A stretch of DNA of 64,000 nucleotides from Streptomyces sp. V4I2 (GCF_030817655.1 NZ_JAUSZM010000003.1:6572001-6636000); one strand, 5' to 3'; shown: positions 27,169 through 36,411, numbered from the stretch's first letter. A program made the numbers and translations. Notes: generated from the sequence alone by a model not told the origin.

Positions 27169-28299
27169 ATGTCTGTGTCCGTGGAACCGATGTCTGTCGA
27201 AGTATCTGGCGAGGCACCTGCCGTCGCGTTGCGGCCGCACGCCGAGGACGCCTTCGCCCATGAACTCGCCGCGCTCGCCGCACAGGACGACCGGCCGCGC
27301 CCGACCCGCTGGAAGCTGTCGCCGTGGGCCGTCGCCACGTATCTGCTCGGTGGCACCCTGCCCGACGGCACGGTGATCACACCGAAGTACGTCGGCCCGC
27401 GCCGGCTCGTCGAGGTCGCCGTCACCACCCTCGCCACCGACCGTGCCCTGCTCCTGCTCGGCGTGCCCGGAACCGCCAAGACCTGGGTGTCCGAGCACCT
27501 GGCGGCGGCGGTCAGCGGCGACTCGACGCTGCTGGTCCAGGGCACGGCCGGCACACCGGAGGAGGCGATCAGGTACGGCTGGAACTACGCGCAGTTGCTC
27601 GCGCACGGCCCCAGCCGCGACGCCCTCGTGCCCAGCCCGGTCATGCGGGCCATGGCGGAGGGGATGACGGCCCGGGTCGAGGAACTGACCCGCATCCCGG
27701 CCGACGTGCAGGACACGCTCATCACCATCCTGTCGGAGAAGACCCTGCCGATACCGGAACTGGGCCAGGAGGTGCAGGCGGTCCGCGGCTTCAACCTGAT
27801 CGCGACCGCCAACGACCGCGACCGCGGGGTCAACGACCTGTCCAGCGCCCTGCGCCGCCGCTTCAACACGGTCGTGCTGCCACTGCCGGAGAGCGTCGAG
27901 GCCGAGGTCGACATCGTCTCGCGCCGCGTCGACCAGCTCGGCCGCTCCCTCGACCTGCCCGCCGCACCCGACGGCACGGACGAGATCCGCCGCGTCGTGA
28001 CCGTCTTCCGCGAACTGCGCGACGGCGTCACGGCCGACGGCCGTACGAAGCTGAAGTCGCCGAGCGGCACCCTCTCGACGGCCGAGGCGATCTCCGTCGT
28101 CACCAACGGCCTCGCGCTGGCCGCCCACTTCGGCGACGGCGTGCTGCGGGCCGGTGACGTCGCCGCGGGCATCCTCGGCGCCGTCGTCCGCGATCCCGCG
28201 GCCGACCGGGTCATCTGGCAGGAGTACCTGGAGGCGGTCGTCCGCGAGCGCGACGGCTGGAAGGACTTCTACCGGGCCTGCCGGGAGGTGAGCGCGTGA
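27169..28299 (+). CDS. MoxR-type AAA+ ATPase
   Basis: A 376-residue AAA+ ATPase of the MoxR/RavA-like class. Walker A is LLGVPGTAKTW (residues about 97-106). Walker B lies near RVEELTRIPADVQDTLITILSEK, where the acidic residue sits ahead of the family's bulge helix; sensor 1 is LIATANDRDRG and the arginine finger SSALRRRF. MoxR ATPases act as chaperones that remodel VWA-containing partners, and a VWA protein is encoded two genes downstream. The ATG at 27169 has GGAGGGGG eight bases upstream. Homologous in layout to E. coli yehL, whose function is also poorly known. Confidence 0.92.
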   Translation: MSVSVEPMSVEVSGEAPAVALRPHAEDAFAHELAALAAQDDRPRPTRWKLSPWAVATYLLGGTLPDGTVITPKYVGPRRLVEVAVTTLATDRALLLLGVPGTAKTWVSEHLAAAVSGDSTLLVQGTAGTPEEAIRYGWNYAQLLAHGPSRDALVPSPVMRAMAEGMTARVEELTRIPADVQDTLITILSEKTLPIPELGQEVQAVRGFNLIATANDRDRGVNDLSSALRRRFNTVVLPLPESVEAEVDIVSRRVDQLGRSLDLPAAPDGTDEIRRVVTVFRELRDGVTADGRTKLKSPSGTLSTAEAISVVTNGLALAAHFGDGVLRAGDVAAGILGAVVRDPAADRVIWQEYLEAVVRERDGWKDFYRACREVSA

Positions 28300-28365
28300 G
28301 CGGCATGGGGCGAGGACACCGGGGCGACGACGATTCGGGGTGGACCCGGAGGCGAGGGGGACGGT

Positions 28366-31098
28366 GTGACAGGCACTGAGGGGGACGGGCGCAGGGGGCC
28401 CGGGGCGGGGCCGTTGCTGCTCGGGGTGCGGCATCACGGGCCCGGGTCCGCGCGGGCCGTGCGGGCGGCGCTGGCCGCGGCCCGGCCGCGGGTCGTGCTG
28501 ATCGAGGGGCCGCCCGAGGCCGACGCGCTGATCCCGCTCGCCGCGGACGAGGACATGCGGCCGCCGGTCGCGCTCCTCGCCCACGCCGTGGACGAGCCCG
28601 GCCGCTCGGCGTTCTGGCCGCTGGCCGAGTTCTCCCCGGAGTGGGTCGCGATCCGCTGGGCCCTGGAGCACGACGTCCCGGCCCGCTTCATCGACCTGCC
28701 GGCCACGCACACCTTGGCGTGGGGGCGGGACGAGCCGGGAGAGGGGGCGCAGGAGCCCGTCGGCGGGGGTGACGGTGAGCCCTCGGCACGGGCGTCCGGC
28801 GGGCCCTCGGGAGGGAAAGAGGACGAGCCCTCGGAGGGGACGGCGGGCGAGTTGCCGGCCGGGGGAGACGGTAAGCCCCCGGAGGGGGACGCGGTCGAGC
28901 TTCCGGTCGGGGGAGGCGGCGAGTTGCCGGGCAGGGGAGGCGGTAGGCCCTCGGAGGGGGACGCGGACGAGCTTCCGGCCGGGAGAGACGGCGAGCTCTC
29001 GGCCGGGGGAGGCGGCGAGCTTCCGCCTGAAGGGGACGGTGACTCCGGCAGTGACGCGGCCGGTCAGGCTGCCGACGGCGTCGACGTTCGGGTGGATCCG
29101 CTCGCGGTGCTTGCCGAGGCTGCCGGTTATGACGATCCGGAGCGCTGGTGGGAGGACGTCGTCGAGCACCGCGGGGTGGGCGAGGGAGACGCGTTCGCAC
29201 CCTTCGTCGCGCTCGAAGAGGCCATGGGGGCGCTGCGGGAGACCTACGGGAGCGGGGGCCACGACCGGGATCTCGTGCGGGAGGCGTACATGCGGCTCCA
29301 GGTACGGGCGGCGCAGCGGGAGTTCGGGGACGGTGTGGCCGTGGTGTGCGGGGCCTGGCACGTGCCGGCGCTGCGGCAGAAGAGCGCCGTCGCCGCCGAT
29401 CGGGCGCTGCTGAAGGGGCTGCCCAAGGTCAAGGCGGACATGACGTGGGTGCCGTGGACGTACCGCAGGTTGTCGCGCCACAGCGGGTACGGCGCGGGCA
29501 TCGACTCGCCGGGCTGGTACGGGCATCTGTTCGGCGCGCCGGACCGGCCGGTCGAGCGGTGGCTGACGAAGGTGGCGGGCCTGCTGCGGGCCGAGGACCG
29601 GCTCGTGTCCTCGGCGCACGTCATCGAGGCGGTGCGGCTGGCGGAAACGCTCGCCGCGATGCGTGGGCGCCCGCTGCCCGGCCTGAGCGAGACGACCGAC
29701 GCCGTGCGGGCGGTGATGTGCGAGGGCTCGGACGTGCCATTGGCGTTGGTGCACGACCGGCTGGTCGTGGGGGACCTGCTGGGGGAGGTGCCGCGGGCGG
29801 CGCCCGCGGTGCCGTTGCAGCGGGACCTCGACCGGATCCAGCGCAGACTGCGGCTCAAGCCGGAGGCGCTGGAGCGGGAGTTGGAGCTCGACCTCCGCAA
29901 GGACAACGACGCGGAGCGCAGCAGGCTGCTGCACCGGCTGCGGCTGCTGGGCATCGGGTGGGGCGAGCCGATGGCCTCACGCGGGAGCACGGGCACGTTC
30001 CGGGAGACGTGGCGGCTGCGGTGGGAGCCGGAGCTGTCGGTGCGGGTCACGGAGGCGGGGGTGTGGGGTACGACCGTGCTCGGCGCCGCGACCGCCAAGG
30101 CCGAGACCGACGCCGTCTCCGCGCAGGGCCTCGCCGACGTCACCGCCCTGGCCGAGCGCTGCCTGCTGGCCGAACTGCCGGACGCGCTGCCCGTGGTGAT
30201 GCGCGTCCTCGCCGACCGTGCGGCGCTCGACGCCGACGTCGGCCACCTCGCCCAGGCCCTGCCGGCCCTGGTCCGCTCCCTCCGCTACGGCGACGTACGC
30301 GGCACGGACACCGGCGCGCTGACGGAGGTCGCCGCGGGCCTCGCCGAACGGATCTTCGTCGGCCTGCCCCCGGCCTGCGCCGCACTCGACGCCGACGCGG
30401 CGGAGGACATGCGACGCCATGTCGACGCGGTGCACGGGGCGGTGGGGTTGCTGGGGGATGCGGTGGTGTCCGCGCAGGGCGCCGCCCGGGCTGACGGTGG
30501 AGCTGACGACTCCGGCTCCGCCTCAGCGGTCGCCCCCGCCCACGGCGATCTGCGCGAGCGCTGGTGCCGCGTGCTTCGGGTGTTGTCCGGGCGGGACACC
30601 GTGCCGGGCGTCGTACGGGGGCGGGCCGTGCGGTTGCTGCTGGACGAGGGGAAGTTGGCGCAGGACGAGGCGGCTCGGCTCATGGGGCTCGTGCTGTCGC
30701 CGGGGACGCCGCCGGGGGACGCGGCCGCGTGGATCGAGGGCTTCGTCGGCGGGGGCTCCGGGGGCGGAATGCTGCTCGTGCACGACGAGCGGCTGCTCGG
30801 GCTGGTCGACGCGTGGCTGACGGGCGTGCCGGCGGAGGCGTTCACGGACGTGCTGCCCCTGCTGCGGCGGACCTTCTCGGCGTATGAACCGGGAGTGCGT
30901 CGGACCCTGGGCGAGCTGGTCCGGCGCGGGCCGGGGCAGCGAGGGAGCGGGGCCGCTGCCGGGGTCGGCATACCCGGCTTCGCGGCCGACCTCGACAGCG
31001 AGCGCGCGGACGCGGTGCTGCCGGTGGTGCGGCTGCTGCTGGGGCTGGACGGCGACGCGGCGAGCGCCGACGACAACGACCTGGTGAGGGTGGCGTGA
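28366..31098 (+). CDS. DUF5682 protein with long repetitive insertion
   Basis: A 910-residue cytoplasmic protein of DUF5682. The N-terminal part is a TraB/EreA-like fold: GVRHHGPGSARAVRAAL, then VVLIEGPPEADALIPL, then PARFIDLPATH, with RHHGPGS and EGPPEAD as likely active-site-type motifs. Residues about 122-228 are a low-complexity insertion of GELP and PSEG repeats not expected in the fold. The C-terminal half is helical with Leu-rich repeats and is typical of the family. It follows the ATPase by 66 bases. The VWA gene follows. Function unknown. Confidence 0.88.
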   Translation: MTGTEGDGRRGPGAGPLLLGVRHHGPGSARAVRAALAAARPRVVLIEGPPEADALIPLAADEDMRPPVALLAHAVDEPGRSAFWPLAEFSPEWVAIRWALEHDVPARFIDLPATHTLAWGRDEPGEGAQEPVGGGDGEPSARASGGPSGGKEDEPSEGTAGELPAGGDGKPPEGDAVELPVGGGGELPGRGGGRPSEGDADELPAGRDGELSAGGGGELPPEGDGDSGSDAAGQAADGVDVRVDPLAVLAEAAGYDDPERWWEDVVEHRGVGEGDAFAPFVALEEAMGALRETYGSGGHDRDLVREAYMRLQVRAAQREFGDGVAVVCGAWHVPALRQKSAVAADRALLKGLPKVKADMTWVPWTYRRLSRHSGYGAGIDSPGWYGHLFGAPDRPVERWLTKVAGLLRAEDRLVSSAHVIEAVRLAETLAAMRGRPLPGLSETTDAVRAVMCEGSDVPLALVHDRLVVGDLLGEVPRAAPAVPLQRDLDRIQRRLRLKPEALERELELDLRKDNDAERSRLLHRLRLLGIGWGEPMASRGSTGTFRETWRLRWEPELSVRVTEAGVWGTTVLGAATAKAETDAVSAQGLADVTALAERCLLAELPDALPVVMRVLADRAALDADVGHLAQALPALVRSLRYGDVRGTDTGALTEVAAGLAERIFVGLPPACAALDADAAEDMRRHVDAVHGAVGLLGDAVVSAQGAARADGGADDSGSASAVAPAHGDLRERWCRVLRVLSGRDTVPGVVRGRAVRLLLDEGKLAQDEAARLMGLVLSPGTPPGDAAAWIEGFVGGGSGGGMLLVHDERLLGLVDAWLTGVPAEAFTDVLPLLRRTFSAYEPGVRRTLGELVRRGPGQRGSGAAAGVGIPGFAADLDSERADAVLPVVRLLLGLDGDAASADDNDLVRVA
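28735..29070 (+). repeat. degenerate repeats inside the DUF5682 gene
   Basis: About eight imperfect copies of a Gly/Glu/Pro-rich unit (GELPxGGxG or KPPEGDAVELP) occupy this in-frame insertion. The DNA repeats are GAG, GGG and GACGG-rich and could change copy number without breaking the frame. Confidence 0.75.
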
Positions 31099-31295
31099 TG
31101 GCGACCATGACGACCGACCGGCTGAGCGAGCCGACGACGATGACGATGACGATGGCGAGGGCGAGGGCGAGGGACAGTGCCGAAGCGGTGGAGGCCGTCA
31201 GGGACGGCCACGGGTGCCGGGGGGAGAGCCGTCCGGCGACGACCGTGCCGGTGATGCCGCTCTGGGAACGGCTTCGTACGGGAGCGCGCGGATGA
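31098..31295 (+). CDS. short open frame between DUF5682 and VWA genes (doubtful)
   Basis: A 65-residue open frame whose ATG overlaps the DUF5682 stop (ATGA). It is rich in Met/Thr/Ala/Arg, encoded in part by simple repeats (ATGACG and GAGGGC). The overlap suggests translational coupling, but the composition has no domain signal and no homologue comes to mind. It may simply be a linker region. Confidence 0.35.
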   Translation: MATMTTDRLSEPTTMTMTMARARARDSAEAVEAVRDGHGCRGESRPATTVPVMPLWERLRTGARG

Positions 31296-31341
31296 CGAAC
31301 GGGTCGGTGGAACGGGTCTGCGAGCACAGGGGAGTGGCGGA

Positions 31342-32523
31342 ATGACGACCGAGCTGACGGAGCTGACGGAGCTGACCGACTCGGCGCAGGAGCGGCTGCG
31401 GCGCTGGCGGCTCGTCCTCGGGGGCGACGCGGCCGACGGCACCGGATGCGCGCTGTCCGGGCAGGACGCCGCGATGGACGGGGCGCTGGCCGCGCTCTAC
31501 GGCAAGGCGGACAAGGGGCCCGCGGGGCGGGATCGTTCGGCCGGGCTCGGGGCGTCGGCGCCGGCCGTGGCCCGCTGGCTCGGGGACATCCGGACGTACT
31601 TCCCCTCCTCCGTCGTACAGATCATGCAGCGCGACGCCATCGACCGGCTCGGCCTGTCCACGCTGCTGCTGGAACCGGAGATGCTGGAGGCGGTGGAGGC
31701 CGACGTGCACCTCGTCGGCACGCTGCTCTCCCTCAACAAGGCGATGCCGGAGACCACGAAGGAGACGGCACGGGCGGTCGTGCGCAAGGTCGTCGAGGAC
31801 CTGGAGAAGCGGCTGGCCAGCCGTACCCGGGCCACGCTCACCGGCGCCCTCGACCGCAGTGCGCGGATCAACCGGCCCCGCCACCACGACATCGACTGGA
31901 ACCGCACGATCGCGGCCAACCTCAAGCACTACCTGCCGGAGTACGGGACGATCGTGCCCGAGCGGCTCATCGGGTACGGGCGGGCGTCCCAGTCCGTGAA
32001 GAAGGAAGTCATCCTCTGCATCGACCAGTCGGGGTCGATGGCGGCATCCGTCGTCTACGCGTCCGTGTTCGGGGCGGTGCTGGCGTCCATGCGGTCGATC
32101 AGCACGCGGCTCGTCGTCTTCGACACGGCGGTCGTCGACCTCACCGACCAGCTCGACGACCCGGTCGACGTCCTCTTCGGCACCCAGCTCGGCGGCGGCA
32201 CCGACATCAACCGGGCGCTGGCGTACTGCCAGTCGCAGATCACGCGGCCCGCCGAGACGGTGGTCGTGCTGATCAGCGACCTCTACGAAGGGGGCATACG
32301 GAACGAGATGCTCAAGCGGGTCGCGGCGATGAAGGCGTCGGGGGTGCAGTTCGTGACGCTGCTGGCGCTGTCGGACGAGGGGGCGCCCGCGTACGACCGG
32401 GAACACGCTGCCGCGCTCGCCGGGCTGGGGGCGCCGGCCTTCGCCTGTACACCGGATCTGTTCCCGGAGGTGATGGCGGCGGCGATCGAGAAGCGGCCGT
32501 TGCCGATACCGGAGAGTGCGTGA
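31342..32523 (+). CDS. VWA-domain protein, partner of MoxR ATPase
   Basis: A 393-residue protein. The first ~215 residues are helical and include LTELTELTDS repeats at the start. The C-terminal von Willebrand A domain has a complete MIDAS: DQSGS (228-232), the Thr in LGGGTDINRAL, and the Asp in VLISDLYEGG. No membrane segment or signal peptide is seen, so it acts in the cytoplasm, where MoxR ATPases usually load or remodel VWA proteins. Homologous in layout to E. coli yehP. GGGGAG about ten bases before the ATG gives the start. It closes the operon. Confidence 0.92.
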   Translation: MTTELTELTELTDSAQERLRRWRLVLGGDAADGTGCALSGQDAAMDGALAALYGKADKGPAGRDRSAGLGASAPAVARWLGDIRTYFPSSVVQIMQRDAIDRLGLSTLLLEPEMLEAVEADVHLVGTLLSLNKAMPETTKETARAVVRKVVEDLEKRLASRTRATLTGALDRSARINRPRHHDIDWNRTIAANLKHYLPEYGTIVPERLIGYGRASQSVKKEVILCIDQSGSMAASVVYASVFGAVLASMRSISTRLVVFDTAVVDLTDQLDDPVDVLFGTQLGGGTDINRALAYCQSQITRPAETVVVLISDLYEGGIRNEMLKRVAAMKASGVQFVTLLALSDEGAPAYDREHAAALAGLGAPAFACTPDLFPEVMAAAIEKRPLPIPESA

Positions 32524-32585
32524 GGGGGCGGGGAGCGTGGTGGCTCGCTGGTGATTTGTCGACCCGTTGACCTGCAATGTCGAGT

Positions 32586-32627
32586 TACTTGGACAGGCAA
32601 ACCGGACATGACTGTCCATCGGTAACA
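32586..32627. promoter_or_regulatory. inverted repeat upstream of the secreted-protein gene
   Basis: GTTAC and GGACAG on the left mirror CTGTCC and GTAAC on the right, with an 15-base centre, around 140 bases ahead of the likely start of the next gene. It may be an operator or RNA hairpin. The regulator is unknown. Confidence 0.4.
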
Positions 32628-32765
32628 GGGGGCTTGCGCAACCTCGGGAGTCCCGTGCGAGTATCGACGCGCCCGTCGGCGGTGCGTCGCGCTCCGCTTG
32701 TTCCGCACGGGAGGACCTTCCCCCTCTTGACCTTGCCGGCCGTTCTTCCTGGTGCCGCCCTGCGC

Positions 32766-33689
32766 ATGATGCGTACGGCGGCCGGGCGGCGTGCGCTGCA
32801 AGTGGTCCTCCTGGTGGGCGGGTTGTTCGCGCTCGGGCTCCTCTGCGGGGAGCAGGCGCATGCGGCGGACGGTGTGCTGTCGACGACATCGACGAGTTCC
32901 GTGACGCGGTCCGTGACCTCGACGGCTTCTCCGGCTTCGGCGGCCTCAACCGCCTCCGTGGCTCCGACGGCTTCCGCGGCTTCGACGACCTCCGCGCCCT
33001 CGGACGACGTCGTGTCGTCGGATTCGGCGCAGGGCGTCCGGTCGTTGGCGAAGAGTCAGGTCGTCCGGAGCGTGGACGTTCGCGTCGCACAGCCGGTCGG
33101 TCGGCTCGTGGGCACCGTGGTCACAGGGCTGGCCGAGGCGGAGGCGGAGGCGAAGCTGCCGTCGCCGCCCGAGTCCTCCGAGCTGCCGAGTCCCCCGGAT
33201 CTCTCGGACCTGCCCGGCCTCTCCGAGCTGCCCGGCCCGCCCGGTCTGCCCGCGCTTCCGGGGCAGACCTTGCCGGCGCCGGTCACGTCCGCGCCGGAGT
33301 CGGGCTCGCCGGGCACGCCGTCGGCGACGAGCGGACAGGGCACGGAGGGGCGTTCCGCGGCGGCGGTGCCCCTGACGTACGGACCGCGGTTCGACGTCGG
33401 CGCCGCCATGAGCGGCGGTGCGGGAGTGGCACACACCTCGGCGCATCGGGCCGGTCAGCTCGGAGAGACCGGGCAGGCCCCCGTGCATCACGCGCCGCCC
33501 CCCGGCGATCCGGGCGGCGCCCTGAGCGACAAGTCGGCGGTCGACAACGGCACGCCGCGGCACGGCGACGCCCACGCCGTCACCGACAACAGCCGGGCAC
33601 CGCTGCGGCTCGTGGCCGGCGTCGCCGCCCGCGCCGTGGCGGACGGTACTCGGGACAGGTACCGGGACATTCCCGTATTCCCCGGCTAG
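32766..33689 (+). CDS. secreted Ser/Ala/Pro-rich protein
   Basis: A 307-residue secreted protein if started at the ATG pair before RTAAGRRALQ. It has a signal peptide (VVLLVGGLFALGLLCGEQAHA) and then Ser/Thr/Ala-rich repeats (STSSVTRSVTSTAS), a Pro-rich region with SxLP units (LPSPPDLSDLPGLSELPGPP), and a short charged end. There is no catalytic domain. An in-frame extension back to 32577 exists but has no conserved sequence or ribosome site. The next gene encodes another repetitive secreted protein. Confidence 0.7.
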   Translation: MMRTAAGRRALQVVLLVGGLFALGLLCGEQAHAADGVLSTTSTSSVTRSVTSTASPASAASTASVAPTASAASTTSAPSDDVVSSDSAQGVRSLAKSQVVRSVDVRVAQPVGRLVGTVVTGLAEAEAEAKLPSPPESSELPSPPDLSDLPGLSELPGPPGLPALPGQTLPAPVTSAPESGSPGTPSATSGQGTEGRSAAAVPLTYGPRFDVGAAMSGGAGVAHTSAHRAGQLGETGQAPVHHAPPPGDPGGALSDKSAVDNGTPRHGDAHAVTDNSRAPLRLVAGVAARAVADGTRDRYRDIPVFPG

Positions 33690-33793
33690 AGCAGGCCGTC
33701 CGGACACCCCTCCGATGTCCTGACGGAAGCCCCGGAAGTCCCCGGAAGCCTCATCCGGCGCCGGAATGTCCCCAAAGCCGCCTGCCCTAAGTC

Positions 33794-33839
33794 CCGAGGC
33801 TCCGAGAGCTCTCCGAACGAGCTCTCGCGCCCGCCTCGG
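33794..33839. terminator. large stem-loop between the two secreted-protein genes
   Basis: An outer pair CCGAGGC/GCCTCGG (33794-33800, 33833-33839) encloses a nine-base perfect stem CGAGAGCTC/GAGCTCTCG (33803-33811, 33819-33827). It lies 33 bases before the next start codon, so it may be a terminator or a structured leader. Confidence 0.6.
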
Positions 33840-33871
33840 CACGCCCGAGGATCTAAGGATCTGACGTACGC

Positions 33872-35890
33872 ATGAACAAGAACATCCGCCGTTCCATCGT
33901 CATAGCCGCCGGCGTCACCGGCGCGTGGGCGCTCGGTTCCACCGTCGCCAGCGCGGACGAACTGCCCGCGTCCGCCCTCTCCGCGCCGGACGCCACCGCG
34001 GACGCCACCACGGACGCCACGACCGAGGCGACGACCGGCCTCACCGACACCCTCGGCACCGTCACCGGCACGCTCGACGGCGTCGTCTCCGGCGTGCAGA
34101 ACACCGTCTCCGGTGTCACGGCCGAAGCCAATAACACCGCGGACACCGCGGACACCGCGGACACCGCGGACACCGCGGACCAGGCCCGCCGCTACGTCGA
34201 CGCGAAGGTCACCGCCCCGAAGGCGTCCAAGATCAAGGGTGCCGCGGCCATCCAGGGCGCGAAGGCCGCTCGCGCGGCCCAGGCCACCGCCGCCACCACC
34301 GCCGCCGCCACCATCCGGGCCACAGTCTCCGACGCAGGCGCTCCCAACACTCCCGGCGCCCCCAGCGCCCCCCAACCCGAGATCGACTACCTCTTCGGCG
34401 CCCTCACCGCGTTCGCACCCGAGCTGGAGCAGGCCCTGGCCGCGGCCCAGACGCGGCTGCAGGGCGTGCAGTCCGCGGCGCGCTCCCAGGCGCAGGGCGT
34501 CGACGGCGTCGTCCGGACGAAGGCGCAGCACACGGTCGCCGGTGCCGGCCGCACCGCGGCAGGCGTGACCCACGCCGCGCACGCCACGGTCACCGGCGCC
34601 GAGAGCCGGGTCACCGGCGCGGCCGCCACCGCCCACGGCGAGGCCACCACCGTCACGACCGCCGCCGACGCCACCGTCTCCTCCGTCCCGAGCCACATCA
34701 CAGGCACGGTCGGCGGCGTCGAGCAGCACGTCGTCGGCACGGTCGCGAGCGTCCCCGGCACGGTCACCGCGGTTGTCGGGCAGACGGCGACCGCGGTCGT
34801 CCCGCCCGTGGCGACCGCCGCCGTCGACGGGGTCCAGCCGGTCGCCGGGAACGCGGTGGCGGGTGTCGGGCCGACGGCCGAGCACGCCGTCGCCGGGGTC
34901 GCCCCCGTCGCCGGTCACGCGCTCGATGGCGTGCACCCGGTCGTCACCGGCACGGTCAACGGCGTGACGCCGCTCGTGGGCGGCGCCGTGGCCGGGGTCG
35001 AGCAGACCGCCGGGCACACCGTCGACGCCGCGACCGCGCTGGCGTACGGCGTCGTGGCCGATGTCCAGCCCGTCGCGGGCGGTGTCGTGTGGGGCGCGCA
35101 GCCGGTCGCCGAGGGTGTGGTCCAGGGCGTGCGGCCGGTCGCCGGCGGGGTCGTCGCGGACGTACCCCAGTACGCCGCGGCCACGGCCGCCGACGCCCGG
35201 TCGGTCGTGAACGGGGTCGCCAGCGACGTCCCGCCCTACGCCACCGGCCTCGTCGGCCAGGTCGCCGGCGACACCTCGGACGCCGTGCTGCCCCCCGTCG
35301 CGAACACCGGCGTGCACGGCGTGGCGCCCGTCGCCGGGCAGGCTGTCGTGGACGCGACCACGGTGGCGTACGGCGTCACTGAGGAGGTCCAGCCCTTCGC
35401 GTACGGCGTCGCCGGTGCCGTACCGCCCCTCGCGCAGGGCGTGGGCGGGCACGTGAGCGACCTCGGGTACGGCGTGGCCGGTCAGGTGCCGCAGTTCGCG
35501 CAGGGCGTCACCGGTGCCGTCCAGCCGGTCCTCGACACCGTCGTGGAGACCGTCCGGCCGGTCGCGCAGGGCGTCGGCGGCAGCGCAACCACGCTGGCGT
35601 ACGGCGTCACCCAGGACGTCCACCCCTTCGTGTACGGCGTCGCCGGCGAGGTCGCCCCGTTCGCGTACGACGTCGCCGGTCAGGCCGGGTCCTTCGCGGA
35701 GGACCTGACCGGGACCGTCCGGGCCACCGCCGGCCCGCTCGCCGGCCACGCCGTCACCGGCGTCGGAGGCGTCGCCGAGTCGGTCACCCCGGGTTACGCG
35801 CGGGACGTACAGAACCCGCAGGCCGTACAGAACACGCAGGCTGCACAGAACCTGCACTACGGCAGCACGTACACCACGTACACCGTCTGA
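33872..35890 (+). CDS. large repetitive secreted protein
   Basis: A 672-residue secreted protein. The signal peptide ends about TVASADE. An Ala/Thr-rich part with NTADTADTADTADTADQ (34138-34180; nine-base DNA repeats) is followed by an Ala-rich helical region. Residues about 290-650 are degenerate Val/Gly/Ala repeats, often with PVAGxVxGV, TALAYGV or EVQPFAYGV. Such Val-Ala-Gly-Pro repeats suggest an extended, surface or matrix protein. No LPXTG or chaplin motif is seen. Codon use is normal for the genome. Function is unknown. Confidence 0.78.
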   Translation: MNKNIRRSIVIAAGVTGAWALGSTVASADELPASALSAPDATADATTDATTEATTGLTDTLGTVTGTLDGVVSGVQNTVSGVTAEANNTADTADTADTADTADQARRYVDAKVTAPKASKIKGAAAIQGAKAARAAQATAATTAAATIRATVSDAGAPNTPGAPSAPQPEIDYLFGALTAFAPELEQALAAAQTRLQGVQSAARSQAQGVDGVVRTKAQHTVAGAGRTAAGVTHAAHATVTGAESRVTGAAATAHGEATTVTTAADATVSSVPSHITGTVGGVEQHVVGTVASVPGTVTAVVGQTATAVVPPVATAAVDGVQPVAGNAVAGVGPTAEHAVAGVAPVAGHALDGVHPVVTGTVNGVTPLVGGAVAGVEQTAGHTVDAATALAYGVVADVQPVAGGVVWGAQPVAEGVVQGVRPVAGGVVADVPQYAAATAADARSVVNGVASDVPPYATGLVGQVAGDTSDAVLPPVANTGVHGVAPVAGQAVVDATTVAYGVTEEVQPFAYGVAGAVPPLAQGVGGHVSDLGYGVAGQVPQFAQGVTGAVQPVLDTVVETVRPVAQGVGGSATTLAYGVTQDVHPFVYGVAGEVAPFAYDVAGQAGSFAEDLTGTVRATAGPLAGHAVTGVGGVAESVTPGYARDVQNPQAVQNTQAAQNLHYGSTYTTYTV

Positions 35891-36411
35891 CCCTGCCGTG
35901 ACCGGCGCCCGCGGCGGCCCTCGATGGAGCCGCCGTACGGCGCCCACCACCCGACTCCGTGAGGTCGCAGGACCCGGACGGCCGAAAGCCGTCGGTCCGT
36001 CCGGCCGAATCCTCTCGGACGGGGCGGGGCGATCCCCATTGGGGTGGGGATCACCCGCCCTGCGCCCCTCAGGGGCTGCTCAAGGGGCCTCACCGGGCCA
36101 ACCCCAACCCGGTGAGGCCCTTCCCCGGCCCTTCCCCGGCCCTTCCCCAACCCCCGCTCAGTGCCTCACATGCGGCACGCCGTGCCAGTGAGCGCGGCAT
36201 CATGTGACAGGTATCACCGCTCAGGTGTGACCCGCGATTTAGAGGCCCCCGGCAAGCAGCGATAACCTGCGAGACGGACATGCCGCGCGCTCGGACACCG
36301 TGTGCGCCTCCCTTGTGACTGACAGACGGCGGACGTCACGTTGCCCTCGCGGCACGCCCACGCAGACAGCTGACCGTAGAGCGGCGAGAACACTGATAGG
36401 GACGGAAGCGC
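35891..36411. other. intergenic region before sucC
   Basis: A 521-base region with no gene I can support. Three hairpins are seen: GACGGC/GCCGTC (35977-35993), GATCCCCA/TGGGGATC (36031-36052) and the strong stem at 36085-36120. Three copies of CCTTCCCCGGC follow at about 36119-36150. The rest should hold the sucCD promoter. Confidence 0.6.
36085..36120. terminator. 13-base stem terminator upstream of sucC
   Basis: GGGCCTCACCGGG (36085-36097) is the exact reverse complement of CCCGGTGAGGCCC (36108-36120), with a ten-base loop. It should end transcription from the secreted-protein gene. Confidence 0.82.

Noticed and set aside
27163..29934. 923-codon minus-strand frame opposite MoxR and DUF5682
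   Set aside because: Shadow of the plus-strand genes. The repeated RKLAASPG-type stretch is only the reverse reading of the DUF5682 repeats.
33686..35950. 754-codon minus-strand frame with GDGVRD-type repeats
   Set aside because: It is the reverse reading of the repetitive secreted-protein gene, which has a proper signal peptide. No ribosome site is seen.
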